Shown piece by piece: positions 18,306 through 26,914 of a stretch of DNA of 64,000 bases (positions are counted from its first letter, which is position 1; each line of letters opens with the position of its first letter). Source of the DNA: Arthrobacter sp. N199823 (GTDB lineage: Bacteria > Actinomycetota > Actinomycetes > Actinomycetales > Micrococcaceae). The translations under genes and the position numbers were made by a program. The stretch is taken from the NCBI RefSeq assembly GCF_002929705.1, contig NZ_PJIN01000008.1, positions 62,001 through 126,000 on the forward strand, in the 5' to 3' direction. Below the pieces are notes generated by a model. That model had not been told where the DNA came from and searched no databases. It was given only the letters and a program-made list of their open reading frames with translations.

Positions 18306-20170
18306 ATTTGGGGCCCTGTCTCAGCATAAATTTTGTCAATAAAAGTCAGTGAACGTTCGGTAAAGGTGTTCCGCTTGAGCTTCATGGTGGGGGTCACTAG
18401 TCCGTTGGACTCGCTGAGGTCGGCCACCAGCAAGACGATCTTACGTACCTGTTCCGAGCGGGCAATCTTGGAGTTGGCCGCGCTCACCACCTTGCTGATG
18501 GCCCTAAGGAGGCGAGCGTCGTTGATTTCCACGCACGCGCCGTCGTCGGGGGTTCTTAGACTTTGAAGATCAGTAAAGCCCTTACTCTGCGCCCATTCTG
18601 AGACAGAGCCGGAATCCAGGAGGACCAGTCCTCCCAAGAAGGGTTTGCCCTCGCCCACCATGACGGCGTGGGCTATCAGGGGATCACTTTCCACATAACC
18701 TTCCCAGATGGTGGGAGAAACGGTCTTTCCTCCGGCGGTAACAATGACGTCTTTGATCCGGCCGGTGAGGGTGAGACGTCCTTGATCATCGAGGACGCCG
18801 GTATCGCCGGTGCGGAAGAAACCATCCTGGAACGCGTGAGTGTTATCTGCAGGCCTGTTGTAGCCGGCAAAAACTCCAACGCCACGGGCCAGTACCTCGC
18901 CGTTTTCCGCGATGCGGATAGTGGTTCCAGGCATGGGCACACCAACGGATCCTGACTTGATGGAGCCCGGCAAATTTCCGGTCAGCGGCGCCGTGGTTTC
19001 CGTGAGACCGTAACCCTCAATCACCGGCAAGCCCAGCCCCCGGAAGAACAGCGAAAGTTCGGCATCCAGCGCGGCTGCCCCGGAGAGCAGATATTCTAGT
19101 CGTCCGCCCACGAGTTTGCGGATGCGGGAGTAGAACAAACGGTCAAAGAGTGCATGCCGAACCCGAAGCGAGAGCCCGGCCCTACGGCTAGGATCACTTT
19201 CGCGTTCCTGCGCCAGAAATCCCCAGTCTACGCCGGTGGCTTGCGCCACTGCCCAGAGGCCCCCAAGGTTCTTCTTCGCGGCGGCACCGGCTGCGGACGC
19301 CTGAATCTTCTGCAGTACCCGGGGCACCACCACCAAAAATGTTGGCTTCAGAACGCCCAATGCCGGCACTACCTCTTTGGTATCGCTGAGATGGGCAATG
19401 CGCATGCCGTTGGCCAGGCAAATGAGTTGCAGGCCGCGGGCCAGCACATGAGCCATGGGAAGAAAAATGATGGTGTTCCCGGATTCCTTGACCACCTCGG
19501 TATACGCGCCAGCAACACTGCGCACCTGGCCCACAAAATTTCCGTGTGTGATGAGTGCGCCCTTGGGTGCGGCTGTTGTTCCGGAGGTGTACACAATGGT
19601 GGCCACCGAGTCTAGGGTGGCCACCAGGCGCCGAGCCTCTAAAGCTTCTAGGGTGATATCCACACCGTCATGGGCCAGATCTGTGAGTGTTGGCCCGGCA
19701 CCTGCGTCCATGGACCAGAGCTGCCAGCCGGACACGCCAGCCTGCGTAAATCCTTGCTCCAGTATCTGGGCGTGTTCGGTAGTGCCAGCCACGGCGAAGC
19801 GCACGGAGGCGTCTTGAAGGATCGCCGATACCTGATTCAGTGCTGATGTTTCATAGATAGGTACCACCACGGCAGAAGCAAACCATGCAGCCATATCCAT
19901 CAGGGCCCACTCATAACGGGTGGGGGACATGATGGCCAGGGTTTCACCGGGCTCCAACCCAGCCGCTATCAACCCCTTGGCCAAAGCCCTGACCTCAGTG
20001 ACAAAGTCTCGGGTGCTTACCCTTCTCCACGGATCGGTGATGGAACTCCCGCTAGAACGCACCTCAAAGGCGATGTGATCTGGCGCGATGCGGAGCCGCT
20101 GCATGAGCAGTTCAGTCGCATTGGGGTAATTGGAGCCTCCGGACAAAGCTGGTGTGGTGATCTCTTTCAT
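18302..20170 (-). CDS. Long-chain fatty-acid-CoA ligase (AMP-forming)
   Basis: A 622-residue ANL-superfamily enzyme like mycobacterial FadD15: it makes acyl-CoA from fatty acid, ATP and CoA. Motifs: IVYTSGTTAAPKGALITHGN near residue 190, FLPMAHVLARG, LLSGAAALDAELSLFFRGLG, EGYGLTETTAP near 385, and the hinge LTGRIKDVIVTAGGKTVSP near 475. It is the middle gene of a MarR - ligase - DUF2177 operon with 4-base overlaps on both sides, so the MarR protein probably senses a fatty acid or aromatic ligand and controls it. Confidence 0.93.
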   Translation of the reverse strand: MKEITTPALSGGSNYPNATELLMQRLRIAPDHIAFEVRSSGSSITDPWRRVSTRDFVTEVRALAKGLIAAGLEPGETLAIMSPTRYEWALMDMAAWFASAVVVPIYETSALNQVSAILQDASVRFAVAGTTEHAQILEQGFTQAGVSGWQLWSMDAGAGPTLTDLAHDGVDITLEALEARRLVATLDSVATIVYTSGTTAAPKGALITHGNFVGQVRSVAGAYTEVVKESGNTIIFLPMAHVLARGLQLICLANGMRIAHLSDTKEVVPALGVLKPTFLVVVPRVLQKIQASAAGAAAKKNLGGLWAVAQATGVDWGFLAQERESDPSRRAGLSLRVRHALFDRLFYSRIRKLVGGRLEYLLSGAAALDAELSLFFRGLGLPVIEGYGLTETTAPLTGNLPGSIKSGSVGVPMPGTTIRIAENGEVLARGVGVFAGYNRPADNTHAFQDGFFRTGDTGVLDDQGRLTLTGRIKDVIVTAGGKTVSPTIWEGYVESDPLIAHAVMVGEGKPFLGGLVLLDSGSVSEWAQSKGFTDLQSLRTPDDGACVEINDARLLRAISKVVSAANSKIARSEQVRKIVLLVADLSESNGLVTPTMKLKRNTFTERSLTFIDKIYAETGPQI

Positions 20171-20628
20171 GTGGCGTCCTTGCTAGAAAGTGTCTGCAGA
20201 TGTGTGCGCATGAGATCTTGCGTTGTATCAAGAAAAGCAACAACCGTAGTGATTTGATCAGGCGGGAGGGTTTGGAGCTGTTCGGAGAGGACAGATACCA
20301 AAGGGAACGTTAGGTCCAAGATTCGCTTGGACGCTTCCGGGCTTGCCGACAAGGTAACCAAGCGCCTATCTGTCTCGCTGCGCTCACGGGTCACATATCC
20401 GTGTAATTCCAAGCGGTTGGTGATCGCTGTGGTGGTAGCTGCGGTACAGCCCAATTCCTCGGCCAGCCGTCCGGAGGTGAGCGGCGCTGACTCCACAAGC
20501 GCACACAGGGCCCTGTAATCCGTGAGGTTGAGACCTAGTCTCTGTGCCATCTCCCGCTCGCTTTCCCGGACCAGAGCAACCAGGGCCCGGAGGGTGACAG
20601 CAACGGACTCGCACGACGATTCACTCAC
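20167..20628 (-). CDS. MarR-family transcriptional regulator
   Basis: A winged-helix repressor of about 153 residues. Helices L-T-D-Y-R-A-L-C-A-L-V-E, SGRLAEELGCTAATTTAITNRL (recognition helix) and the wing YVTRERSETDRRLVTLSASP are typical MarR. The frame is open from a TTG at 20655, but GTG 20628 is preceded by GAGG at a good distance and is preferred. Its stop overlaps the ligase start. It is divergent from the DUF1295 gene, and a palindrome lies between them, so it may control both units. Confidence 0.9.
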   Translation of the reverse strand: MSESSCESVAVTLRALVALVRESEREMAQRLGLNLTDYRALCALVESAPLTSGRLAEELGCTAATTTAITNRLELHGYVTRERSETDRRLVTLSASPEASKRILDLTFPLVSVLSEQLQTLPPDQITTVVAFLDTTQDLMRTHLQTLSSKDAT

Positions 20629-20670
20629 GGCTTTCCTCACATTCTTAGGCCTCAATCATACTCAATTATC

Positions 20671-20683
20671 TTTGATCATCAAA
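20671..20683. promoter_or_regulatory. Palindromic MarR operator candidate
   Basis: TTTGATCATCAAA is a 13-bp palindrome about a central C, in AT-rich DNA between the divergent marR and DUF1295 genes. Size, symmetry and position suit a MarR dimer site. The regulatory role is inferred. Confidence 0.5.
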
Positions 20684-20770
20684 TCAATTTGAACAAGCTA
20701 GAGTGTAGGGGGAGATACGTCACCCATGGCATCTCCACTTACAGCCCGCAGTCAAGAGAGGTCACCTCAC

Positions 20771-21640
20771 ATGAAACAATCTGATCGTAAGGCGCTCGTT
20801 ATCTTTCCCGTGGTTTTGTTAATCGGAGCACTCCTTGCACTGGCTGGCAGCAGCGGCGGTAGCTTCATCGGAGCCATCCCCACCTTCACGCTCGCGGTAG
20901 CAGCTGCCATCACGATCCAGTGGATCGTCTTCATTCCTTCTTTCATGAAGCAAACCGAGAAGTTCTATGACATCACCGGAACATTGACCTACGTCTCCAT
21001 CACCGTGATGATCCTCCTGGTGACTCCCGAGCTCGACGCGCGATCCATGGTCTTGGGTGCTCTGGTTTTGGTGTGGACCTTACGACTAGGCATCTTCTTG
21101 TTCCGGCGTATCAGCAAGGCCGGCAAGGATGATCGCTTTGATGCACTCAAGCCCTCTTTCGTACGGTTCTTGAATGTCTGGACAATTCAAGGACTGTGGG
21201 TCACGTTCACGGCAGCGGCAGCCTGGGTTGCCATGACCTCCGGAAAATCGGTACCGCTTGATGGCTTCGCACTCGTAGGAATTGTGTTGTGGGTGCTGGG
21301 ATTCGGCATGGAAATCATCGCTGACCAGCAAAAATCACGCTTCAACGCCGACTCCGCAAATAGGGGCAAATTCATCTCCACAGGTCTCTGGTCTATCTCT
21401 CGCCACCCCAACTATTTTGGCGAGATTCTCTTGTGGATAGGAGTGGCCATTATTGCCTTCCCCGCATTGGAAGGCTGGCAAAACATTGCGCTCATCTCAC
21501 CGGTGTTCGTCATCTTGTTGCTGACCAAGGTCAGTGGCGTGCCGCTGCTGGAAAAGAAGTCAGATTCCAAGTGGGGCGGACAGGCCGACTACGAGGCCTA
21601 CAAGGCGAAGACGCCAGTTCTGATCCCCAAGTTCCCTTAG
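20771..21640 (+). CDS. DUF1295 (steroid 5-alpha-reductase-like) membrane protein
   Basis: A 289-residue protein with about seven hydrophobic segments. The C-terminal half has the family motif: ADQQKSRFNA, GLWSISRHPNYFGEILLW near residue 215, and a terminal YEAYKAKTPVLIPKFP. Such proteins resemble isoprenylcysteine methyltransferases and steroid 5-alpha reductases, but the substrate is unknown. Start ATG 20771 follows GAGAGG at ten bases; ATG 20726 would add 15 residues. It is divergent from marR across the 20671 palindrome. Confidence 0.87.
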   Translation: MKQSDRKALVIFPVVLLIGALLALAGSSGGSFIGAIPTFTLAVAAAITIQWIVFIPSFMKQTEKFYDITGTLTYVSITVMILLVTPELDARSMVLGALVLVWTLRLGIFLFRRISKAGKDDRFDALKPSFVRFLNVWTIQGLWVTFTAAAAWVAMTSGKSVPLDGFALVGIVLWVLGFGMEIIADQQKSRFNADSANRGKFISTGLWSISRHPNYFGEILLWIGVAIIAFPALEGWQNIALISPVFVILLLTKVSGVPLLEKKSDSKWGGQADYEAYKAKTPVLIPKFP

Positions 21641-22146
21641 CCCAACCGGCGAACGGTGCTCTTTGTCGATACCTTGTCTCCAAGCAGCAAGACAAGTCGA
21701 TACCTTGTCTCCAAGCAGCAAGACAACTCGCTTGCCTGGATCAGGCACGCTCGCCAGACCCCGCATTCGCTGGTTCTTGACTGGAGCGCCGGCCTAGCCT
21801 GCCTCCAGGCTGAGAGTGATCAGTAGCGAGGATTTCGCACCTTCAGTACAGGGGAGGCTGCACTCAGAAATTTCTTGGGTGCGGTCGTTCGGGCTGCTCA
21901 CAGGGCTGAAAGTACACGGCTGTTGCTCGCTTCTGAAAGTGAAGCGGCCGTCTCAGAGTTCCTGCTGGCGGATCTGGCGTAGTCACTTAGGTCCACTACT
22001 TCTGAGCAGGACAAGAGTCCGTGAGTTTGTACCAGTGCGGTGCATGTTCGGGTGAATGTGCTGGTGTGACTCCTGAACCTATTGAATAGTGGACCTTGGT
22101 CGGATGAGATCTAGACCTTCATTGAGCAAAGTCGGGGCAGAGCCAA
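21641..22146. other. Gene-free spacer with repeats
   Basis: About 500 bases with no supportable gene. It holds the 31-bp tandem repeat at 21665-21726. Further on, a 10-bp inverted repeat, AGGTCCACTA at 21989-21998 with its complement at 22087-22096, encloses about 90 bases. The latter could be ends of a small decayed mobile sequence, but no transposase remnant is recognisable. Confidence 0.5.
21665..21726. repeat. Exact tandem duplication of a 31-bp unit
   Basis: Two perfect, directly adjacent copies of a 31-base unit (21665-21695 and 21696-21726). Each contains TTGTCT and AGACAA separated by nine to ten bases, so each can form a small hairpin. The array starts 25 bases after the DUF1295 stop, a plausible tandem terminator or recent slippage duplication. 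Confidence 0.85.
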
Positions 22147-22998
22147 TCAGGGGTGCCTTGTGCCGATTCCGGCTAGCAGTGACCTGTAGCCCTCGATGTA
22201 GCTAGGGAACGCGAACGCGAATCCGCTGGCTTTCAGACGAGTGTTCAAACAGTGTTTGTCGCCGCCGCGGGTGTTGGGCACCGACCCTGTTGGTGGTTCG
22301 TCATAGCTCATCTCATGTGCAAGGAAGCGCAAGACTTCTCCTAGATCTACGGGGTGTTCGTCTACGCCGAGATAGAGGTCGCTGGGGTTGGGAACCGTTA
22401 GTAGGTGAACTGCTGCGGCTGCGGCATCGTCGCGATGAATGCGATTTGTCAGGCGAGGGCTGTCGGGGATGACGGCTGTCTGGTTTGTGATGAGGTCGAT
22501 GAGTCGAGTCCGGCCCGGTCCGTAGATGCCGGCCAAGCGTAAGACAATGCTGTCTGTTGAAGTGCCTGCGTAGCGGGCGTGGAGTATTGCCTCTGATTCC
22601 AGTGTAATTCTGCCGCTAAAAGAGCTGGGCGTGGCAATCGTGGTTTCATCCACGTGGCCAGTTGTATCTCCGTAGACAGCAGTAGATGAGATCAGAAGTA
22701 CCCGTTCTGGCTTAATCTGATCCCGTTCAAGGGCATCCAGAACATTTGTCAGCCCTGTCCTATAGGCCAAATGATAGGCCTCTTCGGTGTACCTATCAGC
22801 GGCGACGGCCACGATAACGGTGCTGACGCTCTGAGGAATATGGGGGAGATTGCCAGCCAAATCTACGGCAACGCGTTCAAATTTTTGGGGGAGCACATCG
22901 GCCCTACGACGCCATGCAACAACGTCTTGCCCAGACGCGACGAGTCGAAGCCCTATTTCCGTTCCAAGGTCTCCGCATCCCACAATCAAGATAGTCAT
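22147..22998 (-). CDS. NAD-dependent epimerase/dehydratase family protein (YeeZ-like)
   Basis: A 283-residue extended-SDR-like protein. The N-terminal Rossmann motif is ILIVGCGDLGTEIG (residues 3-16), then LLISSTAVYGDTTG near 103, and RLAGIYGPGR near 152. The usual catalytic YxxxK is not evident after STAVYG, as in YeeZ-type members that may not act as classical sugar epimerases. Substrate unknown. It stands alone between two spacers. Confidence 0.82.
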   Translation of the reverse strand: MTILIVGCGDLGTEIGLRLVASGQDVVAWRRRADVLPQKFERVAVDLAGNLPHIPQSVSTVIVAVAADRYTEEAYHLAYRTGLTNVLDALERDQIKPERVLLISSTAVYGDTTGHVDETTIATPSSFSGRITLESEAILHARYAGTSTDSIVLRLAGIYGPGRTRLIDLITNQTAVIPDSPRLTNRIHRDDAAAAAVHLLTVPNPSDLYLGVDEHPVDLGEVLRFLAHEMSYDEPPTGSVPNTRGGDKHCLNTRLKASGFAFAFPSYIEGYRSLLAGIGTRHP

Positions 22999-23133
22999 TG
23001 GACTATCGTGCCAGAAAATTTCCCCGCCACAGTCATCGAAATCAACCTGACACCCGGCCGGCCAACTGACAGGTTCTCTGCCCGGTGTAGAGGTCGATGC
23101 AAACCGGTTCGTGTGCGCAGCGGAGGAAGGCGC

Positions 23134-23661
23134 TCACCAGCCGGCGGTGCCCGGGCCGCCCTTGAATGGTCCAACGATCTGCGCAGTGACCCAACCGCCG
23201 TAGAAGTCACCTTCTTGAAAGCTGACCTGCTGGCCATTGACCGTGCAGGATTCCATTCGGCCTGGGTAGAGTGCCACGCGGGTACTGAGCATCTCGAAAC
23301 CCAAGGCTGGTTCCGGGTAGGTCCACCCGGCGCGGTAGGCGACGATTCCGCCGGCCATGACGTCAAAGTAGTGCGCTTCTCCCTTGTACTCGCAGATGCT
23401 GGTGCCCGGAGCTGGGACGAGTACACCCGAGGGGAATGCGTCCAATGGCAAGTAGTAGACGGGAGGATGACTCGTCTCTAGGACGCGTACAGCATCGGTG
23501 GTGTCGGCAACTACCTCTCCACCAAGGCGAACAATGATCCGTTCAGATCGTGGCTCAACTCTAGGTGGTCGAGGATAATCCCATACCGATTCCTGGCCGG
23601 CTTTGGGCTTGGTGGGCTGGGGACGGCGAGAGGAGCCTGAAGAATCTTTAGCAGCAGTCAT
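23134..23661 (-). CDS. DUF427 domain protein
   Basis: A 175-residue protein. After a polar Lys/Pro-rich N-terminus (1-30), the DUF427 fold shows as VWDYPRPPRVE, RVLETSHPPVYYLP, SICEYKGEAHYFDV, and AYRAGWTYPEP near 120. The family consists of small beta-rich proteins of unknown function, common in actinobacteria. The C-terminal segment GDFYGGWVTAQIVGPFKG is also typical. Start ATG 23661. No operon partner. Confidence 0.87.
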   Translation of the reverse strand: MTAAKDSSGSSRRPQPTKPKAGQESVWDYPRPPRVEPRSERIIVRLGGEVVADTTDAVRVLETSHPPVYYLPLDAFPSGVLVPAPGTSICEYKGEAHYFDVMAGGIVAYRAGWTYPEPALGFEMLSTRVALYPGRMESCTVNGQQVSFQEGDFYGGWVTAQIVGPFKGGPGTAGW

Positions 23662-24296
23662 ATCCCCATCCTGCCACCTTGGGATGGGAGGCCACCGTGA
23701 ATGCCGGGGATGGTCTCGCTTGGTTTACGGCTGATGGTTCAATGCTCAGCGCCGTAGCCATAAACGGTTTGCATCTCGCCGCCGACTGGCAAAAAACGGC
23801 ACAGAGAGGAACGTTCTTAGTGGATAGGCTGATGGGCCACCGTCGCGGGTCCGGAGCCAGCTTGCGGGATATGGGTGCGTTCTATTTCGGTGTGAGTTCG
23901 GTGCGAGCAAGCATGGCGGCGATGACCTCAGAGACCAAGTCTTCCTTCTCGCGATTCTTGGCATCTCATTGCTGTTGTCCCTCGAACCCGGACTAAAGCC
24001 CACAGAGAGAGTGCGGACACGTAGATGACAGGACTCGAGCCAGCCCATCCACAGCTAAGACTGGATCATCACGAGCCGACGATAGCGCCCGGCTGCTGGC
24101 GTCTCCCAGTGGATTATTGCTCTAAAAACGGTCCCTTACCTGTTCGCAAGAGAGCCAATAATGTTGGTGCAATCCCAGTATTTGCAAGGGATTCGGGCCG
24201 ATACCCATAACGCGAGGGGTGGTAATCCGGTGGTGCACTCGTTACGGTGGAAAACAAGACGGTCGATGAAGGTTGACCGCTTCGAGAGGAGTTCCA
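23662..24296. other. Gene-poor spacer upstream of dps
   Basis: About 635 bases. Open frames on both strands (for example 23679-23996 plus and 23746-24048 minus) lack ribosome sites and recognisable motifs. A few TCGAACC/ACTCGAGCC words look like tRNA T-arm pieces, but no cloverleaf can be folded around them. Probably degraded sequence plus the dps promoter. Confidence 0.45.
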
Positions 24297-24869
24297 ATGG
24301 TTTCCAAGAAAACTTCCACTGCAAAATTTACGGTCCCTGGCTTGTCACTGAAGGACGGGCACCGTGTGGCAACTATCCTGCAGGCTAGGTTGCACGCCTT
24401 GAACGATCTGCAGCTCACTTTGAAGCACGCTCACTGGAATGTGGTGGGACGGGACTTTATCGGTGTCCATGAAATGCTGGATCCCCAAATTGAACTGGTT
24501 CGGGCCATGATTGATGAAACAGCCGAACGCATTGCCACTCTCGGGGTCTCCCCGAACGGGCTACCCGGAGCTTTGGTCCAAGAACGCTCCTGGGATGACT
24601 ATTCCATAGGACGCGCCTCAACCATTGAGCATTTGGCGGCCTTGGACATTGTGTACGACGGCGTGGTCTCGAGTCATAGGGAAGCCATCGCCCACACCGG
24701 TGAACTTGATCCCATCACAGAAGATATGTTGATCGGCCAAACAGCGAAGCTGGAGCTCTTTCAGTGGTTCATGCGGGCACATTTAGAAAACAGTGACGGC
24801 AAATTAAGCCACGACTCGGGCTCGAGTGAAAAGTCGGCGGCTTCAACCGCCAAGAAGAAGAAGAAGTAG
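24297..24869 (+). CDS. dps: DNA-protection protein from starved cells
   Basis: A 190-residue Dps-family mini-ferritin that oxidises and stores iron and shields DNA during stress. The ferroxidase-centre motif is visible as LTLKHAHWNVVGRDFIGVHEMLD (His and Asp/Glu ligands, residues 40-62), followed by the ETAERIATLG helix and a C-terminal helix QTAKLELFQWFMRAHLE. A tail ending in six lysines is suited to DNA binding. The ATG at 24297 follows AGAGGAG at five bases. It opens the run of stress-type genes to 31.5 kb. Confidence 0.94.
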   Translation: MVSKKTSTAKFTVPGLSLKDGHRVATILQARLHALNDLQLTLKHAHWNVVGRDFIGVHEMLDPQIELVRAMIDETAERIATLGVSPNGLPGALVQERSWDDYSIGRASTIEHLAALDIVYDGVVSSHREAIAHTGELDPITEDMLIGQTAKLELFQWFMRAHLENSDGKLSHDSGSSEKSAASTAKKKKK

Positions 24870-24976
24870 CCGTAGGCGGAGGCTGGATCACCACCTGGAT
24901 TCTGGCAATCGTTGGTGGCTTGGTAGTGGCCAGTGCTTACGGCGCCTTTACGGGTCGCGCTAAGAGTCGAGCTTGA
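24869..24976 (+). other. Short frame encoding one membrane helix, no start codon
   Basis: Directly after dps a +2 frame reads as Val/Gly-rich, then TTWILAIVGGLVVASAYGAF, GRAKSRA and a stop. It looks like the last 35 residues of a small membrane protein. There is no ATG, GTG or TTG in frame before the helix after the previous stop, so it may be a relic or may arise only by frameshifting in the dps A-rich end. Low confidence. Confidence 0.25.
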
Positions 24977-25034
24977 TAGTTCTAACCCGGGATGGCAAAC
25001 ACCCGGCACACATTTATAGGAAAGGAGCCCCTCA

Positions 25035-25400
25035 ATGAAGGGAAAACTTGGATTCGTTGCCGGTCTGGCCGTTGGCTATGTGCTCGGTACACGGGCCGGT
25101 AGGAAAAGTTACGAGTCTTTGAAATCAAGGGTGAAATCGTTGTGGCACGCTGATCCAGTGCAGGACGCTGTGGCCAGTGTGGAGAGCGAACTCAAGGATG
25201 TTGCCGACGGCTTGGTTGAGAAAGCCCAGGCTGCCGTCGTCAACCATCTCCCTGCCGATCTTGGCAAGCGCTCGAAATCCGCTTCTGGCACTGGAGCCGG
25301 GGACGTCGTCACAGACCCGGCCCTTAACGACCACTTGGGTCAAGACTGGTCAGACGAAGGTGGTGCCACTCCTAGCGGTCCGGCTACTTCATCCAACTGA
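25035..25400 (+). CDS. YtxH-like small stress protein
   Basis: A 121-residue protein with one N-terminal membrane helix (LGFVAGLAVGYVLGTRAGRK, the YtxH-type GYVLGTRAGRKSYE motif), then a basic amphipathic segment and an acidic, Ser/Thr-rich, probably disordered tail (about 75-121). Such proteins are membrane-anchored and linked to general stress in Gram-positives, but no activity is established. The start ATG 25035 has AGGAAAGGAG just upstream. It may be co-transcribed with dps, 165 bases away. Confidence 0.82.
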   Translation: MKGKLGFVAGLAVGYVLGTRAGRKSYESLKSRVKSLWHADPVQDAVASVESELKDVADGLVEKAQAAVVNHLPADLGKRSKSASGTGAGDVVTDPALNDHLGQDWSDEGGATPSGPATSSN

Positions 25401-25459
25401 CAGCGGCCAACACGCAACCCGAGAGCGCTCCTGACGCCAACCTGTCAATGACTTGAAGG

Positions 25460-25496
25460 GGCTTTCCTGACTGCTGGAGTTGCAGTCAGGAAAGCC
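25460..25496. terminator. Perfect 15-bp stem, 7-base loop
   Basis: GGCTTTCCTGACTGC (25460-25474) and its exact complement (25482-25496) form a strong hairpin 60 bases after the YtxH-like gene. No T-run follows on either strand, so it is terminator-like rather than a proven intrinsic terminator. Confidence 0.6.
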
Positions 25497-25680
25497 GCGG
25501 GTTGAGACGTTGGGCAGGGTCAGGGTTTGCTGCGCGGGAGGCGGTGAACCCGTGGAGCGTCTCGCCATGCGCTTCTCATTAAAAGGGCTCTGACGCCCCA
25601 CTGTGGTGCGTCACTCACGGAGACATCCCCTCTCCGTAAATTTGAAGCGCGTAAAGCAGTCAAAAGCAGGAGGAGGACTC

Positions 25681-25764
25681 ATGAATAGTCCTCAATACCC
25701 CACCCCGGATGCGCCTTCCTCGGAACCTCTTTGTGACGTCGCGGGGTTTTTGAAGGTGCGCTGA
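25681..25764 (+). CDS. Possible 27-residue leader or small protein
   Basis: ATG 25681 is preceded by a near-perfect ribosome site, AGGAGGAGG, at the right distance. It opens a 27-codon frame (MNSPQYPTPDAPSSEPLCDV and seven more residues) ending 112 bases before the topoisomerase start. It is proline- and acid-rich with no known match. It may be a real microprotein, a leader, or the front of a shortened gene. The ribosome site is the main support. Confidence 0.4.
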   Translation: MNSPQYPTPDAPSSEPLCDVAGFLKVR

Positions 25765-25876
25765 TCGTGACTCAGGTCTCATTTCATTCTCTGAAGTACG
25801 TTCGGTGCCATCTGCCCTTTGACGCGGCGCGTTTGGCTGGCAATATTCAAGGGAGAGGAATGTCCAAGGAGGGGCC

Positions 25877-26854
25877 ATGGCACAGCAGTTGCATCGGGTG
25901 GAACCTGGCTCAGCCGGGATCACACGGAAGAGAGCCGGACGCGGGTTCAGCTACCTAGGCCCGAGCGGACGGCGAATCCGTTCCCATACTCGGTTAGAGC
26001 AAATTGCGGCATTGGCTATTCCTCCGGCGTGGACCAGCGTGTGGATTGCCGCTGGGCCACGGGCGCACATTCAGGCGACAGGTATTGATGCGGCTGGGCG
26101 CACTCAGTACATCTATCATTCGCGATGGCGTGAACTGCGTGAAAACGAGAAATTTATTCGGTCTTTGGCTTTTGCTCAGAGTCTTCCCGCCGTGCGCCGA
26201 GCCGTCACGAGGGATCTAAAGCAACGTCAGGATCTGCGGCGCCGGGCGCTTGCTGCTGCCGTTCGGATTATCGACAGGGGAGGTCTGCGGGTTGGCGGTG
26301 CCGCCTATGCCGAGGATAACGGGTCCTTCGGCGCCACAACTTTGCAGCGGCGGCACGCGAGCGTCGAAGGGGCCACCGTCCACCTGGTCTTCCGTGGAAA
26401 GTCCGCCGGGCACTGGGATGTTCACTTCACCGACGGGCTGTTGGCCGAGTTCCTCACTGCTGTGCCGACGACGCCGCGCAAAGCCCCGGTGCTGTGTCAC
26501 CCGAGGATGTCAGGGAGGCGAAAAACCTGGCAGGCAATTTCGGACTCAGAGGTCAATGCGTATCTGGGCGAGATCGCCGGAGGCGGCTTCACCGCCAAGG
26601 ACTTCCGCACATGGCAGGGAACCGTGGTGGCTGCGCTTTCCCTCGCCCGGTCCGCACGCGCCGGGGAAACATCCCCGACGGCGGTCACCGCAGCCATTCT
26701 CGACGCTTCACAGTGGCTCCACAACACCCCCACCGTTGCCAAAGACTCTTACGTCAATCCACGCGTCTTAGCCTTGTTTGAACAGGGAAAGGTTGCTGTG
26801 CTCAATCGCCAGCCTGACAGTGCGGTCTTGGCACTGTTGACAGAGGGCGAATAA
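25877..26854 (+). CDS. DNA topoisomerase IB (poxvirus/bacterial type)
   Basis: A 325-residue type IB topoisomerase that relaxes supercoils by transient 3'-phosphotyrosine linkage. The N-terminal lobe carries GFSYLGPSGRRI, IPPAWTSVWI and QATGIDAAGRTQYIYH. The catalytic lobe has GLRVGG (first Arg), VFRGKSAGHWDV (Lys), KDFRTWQGT (second Arg) and TPTVAKDSYVNPRV with the nucleophile Tyr292. All expected catalytic residues are present. The start ATG 25877 follows AAGGAGGGG. Bacterial IB enzymes are accessory to the main topoisomerase I. It sits among stress genes. Confidence 0.93.
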   Translation: MAQQLHRVEPGSAGITRKRAGRGFSYLGPSGRRIRSHTRLEQIAALAIPPAWTSVWIAAGPRAHIQATGIDAAGRTQYIYHSRWRELRENEKFIRSLAFAQSLPAVRRAVTRDLKQRQDLRRRALAAAVRIIDRGGLRVGGAAYAEDNGSFGATTLQRRHASVEGATVHLVFRGKSAGHWDVHFTDGLLAEFLTAVPTTPRKAPVLCHPRMSGRRKTWQAISDSEVNAYLGEIAGGGFTAKDFRTWQGTVVAALSLARSARAGETSPTAVTAAILDASQWLHNTPTVAKDSYVNPRVLALFEQGKVAVLNRQPDSAVLALLTEGE

Positions 26855-26914
26855 CAGCAGCAAATGTAGCTGCCAATCACTACCAAGAGTGGCCGGAAAG
26901 TTCAGCCGGCATTA

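Noticed and set aside
21660-21730. CRISPR-like array
   Set aside because: The two 31-base copies are directly adjacent with no spacer and there are only two, so this is a tandem duplication.
23970-24080. Possible tRNA fragments (TCGAACCC, ACTCGAGCC)
   Set aside because: No cloverleaf folds on either strand; at most tRNA-like scraps.
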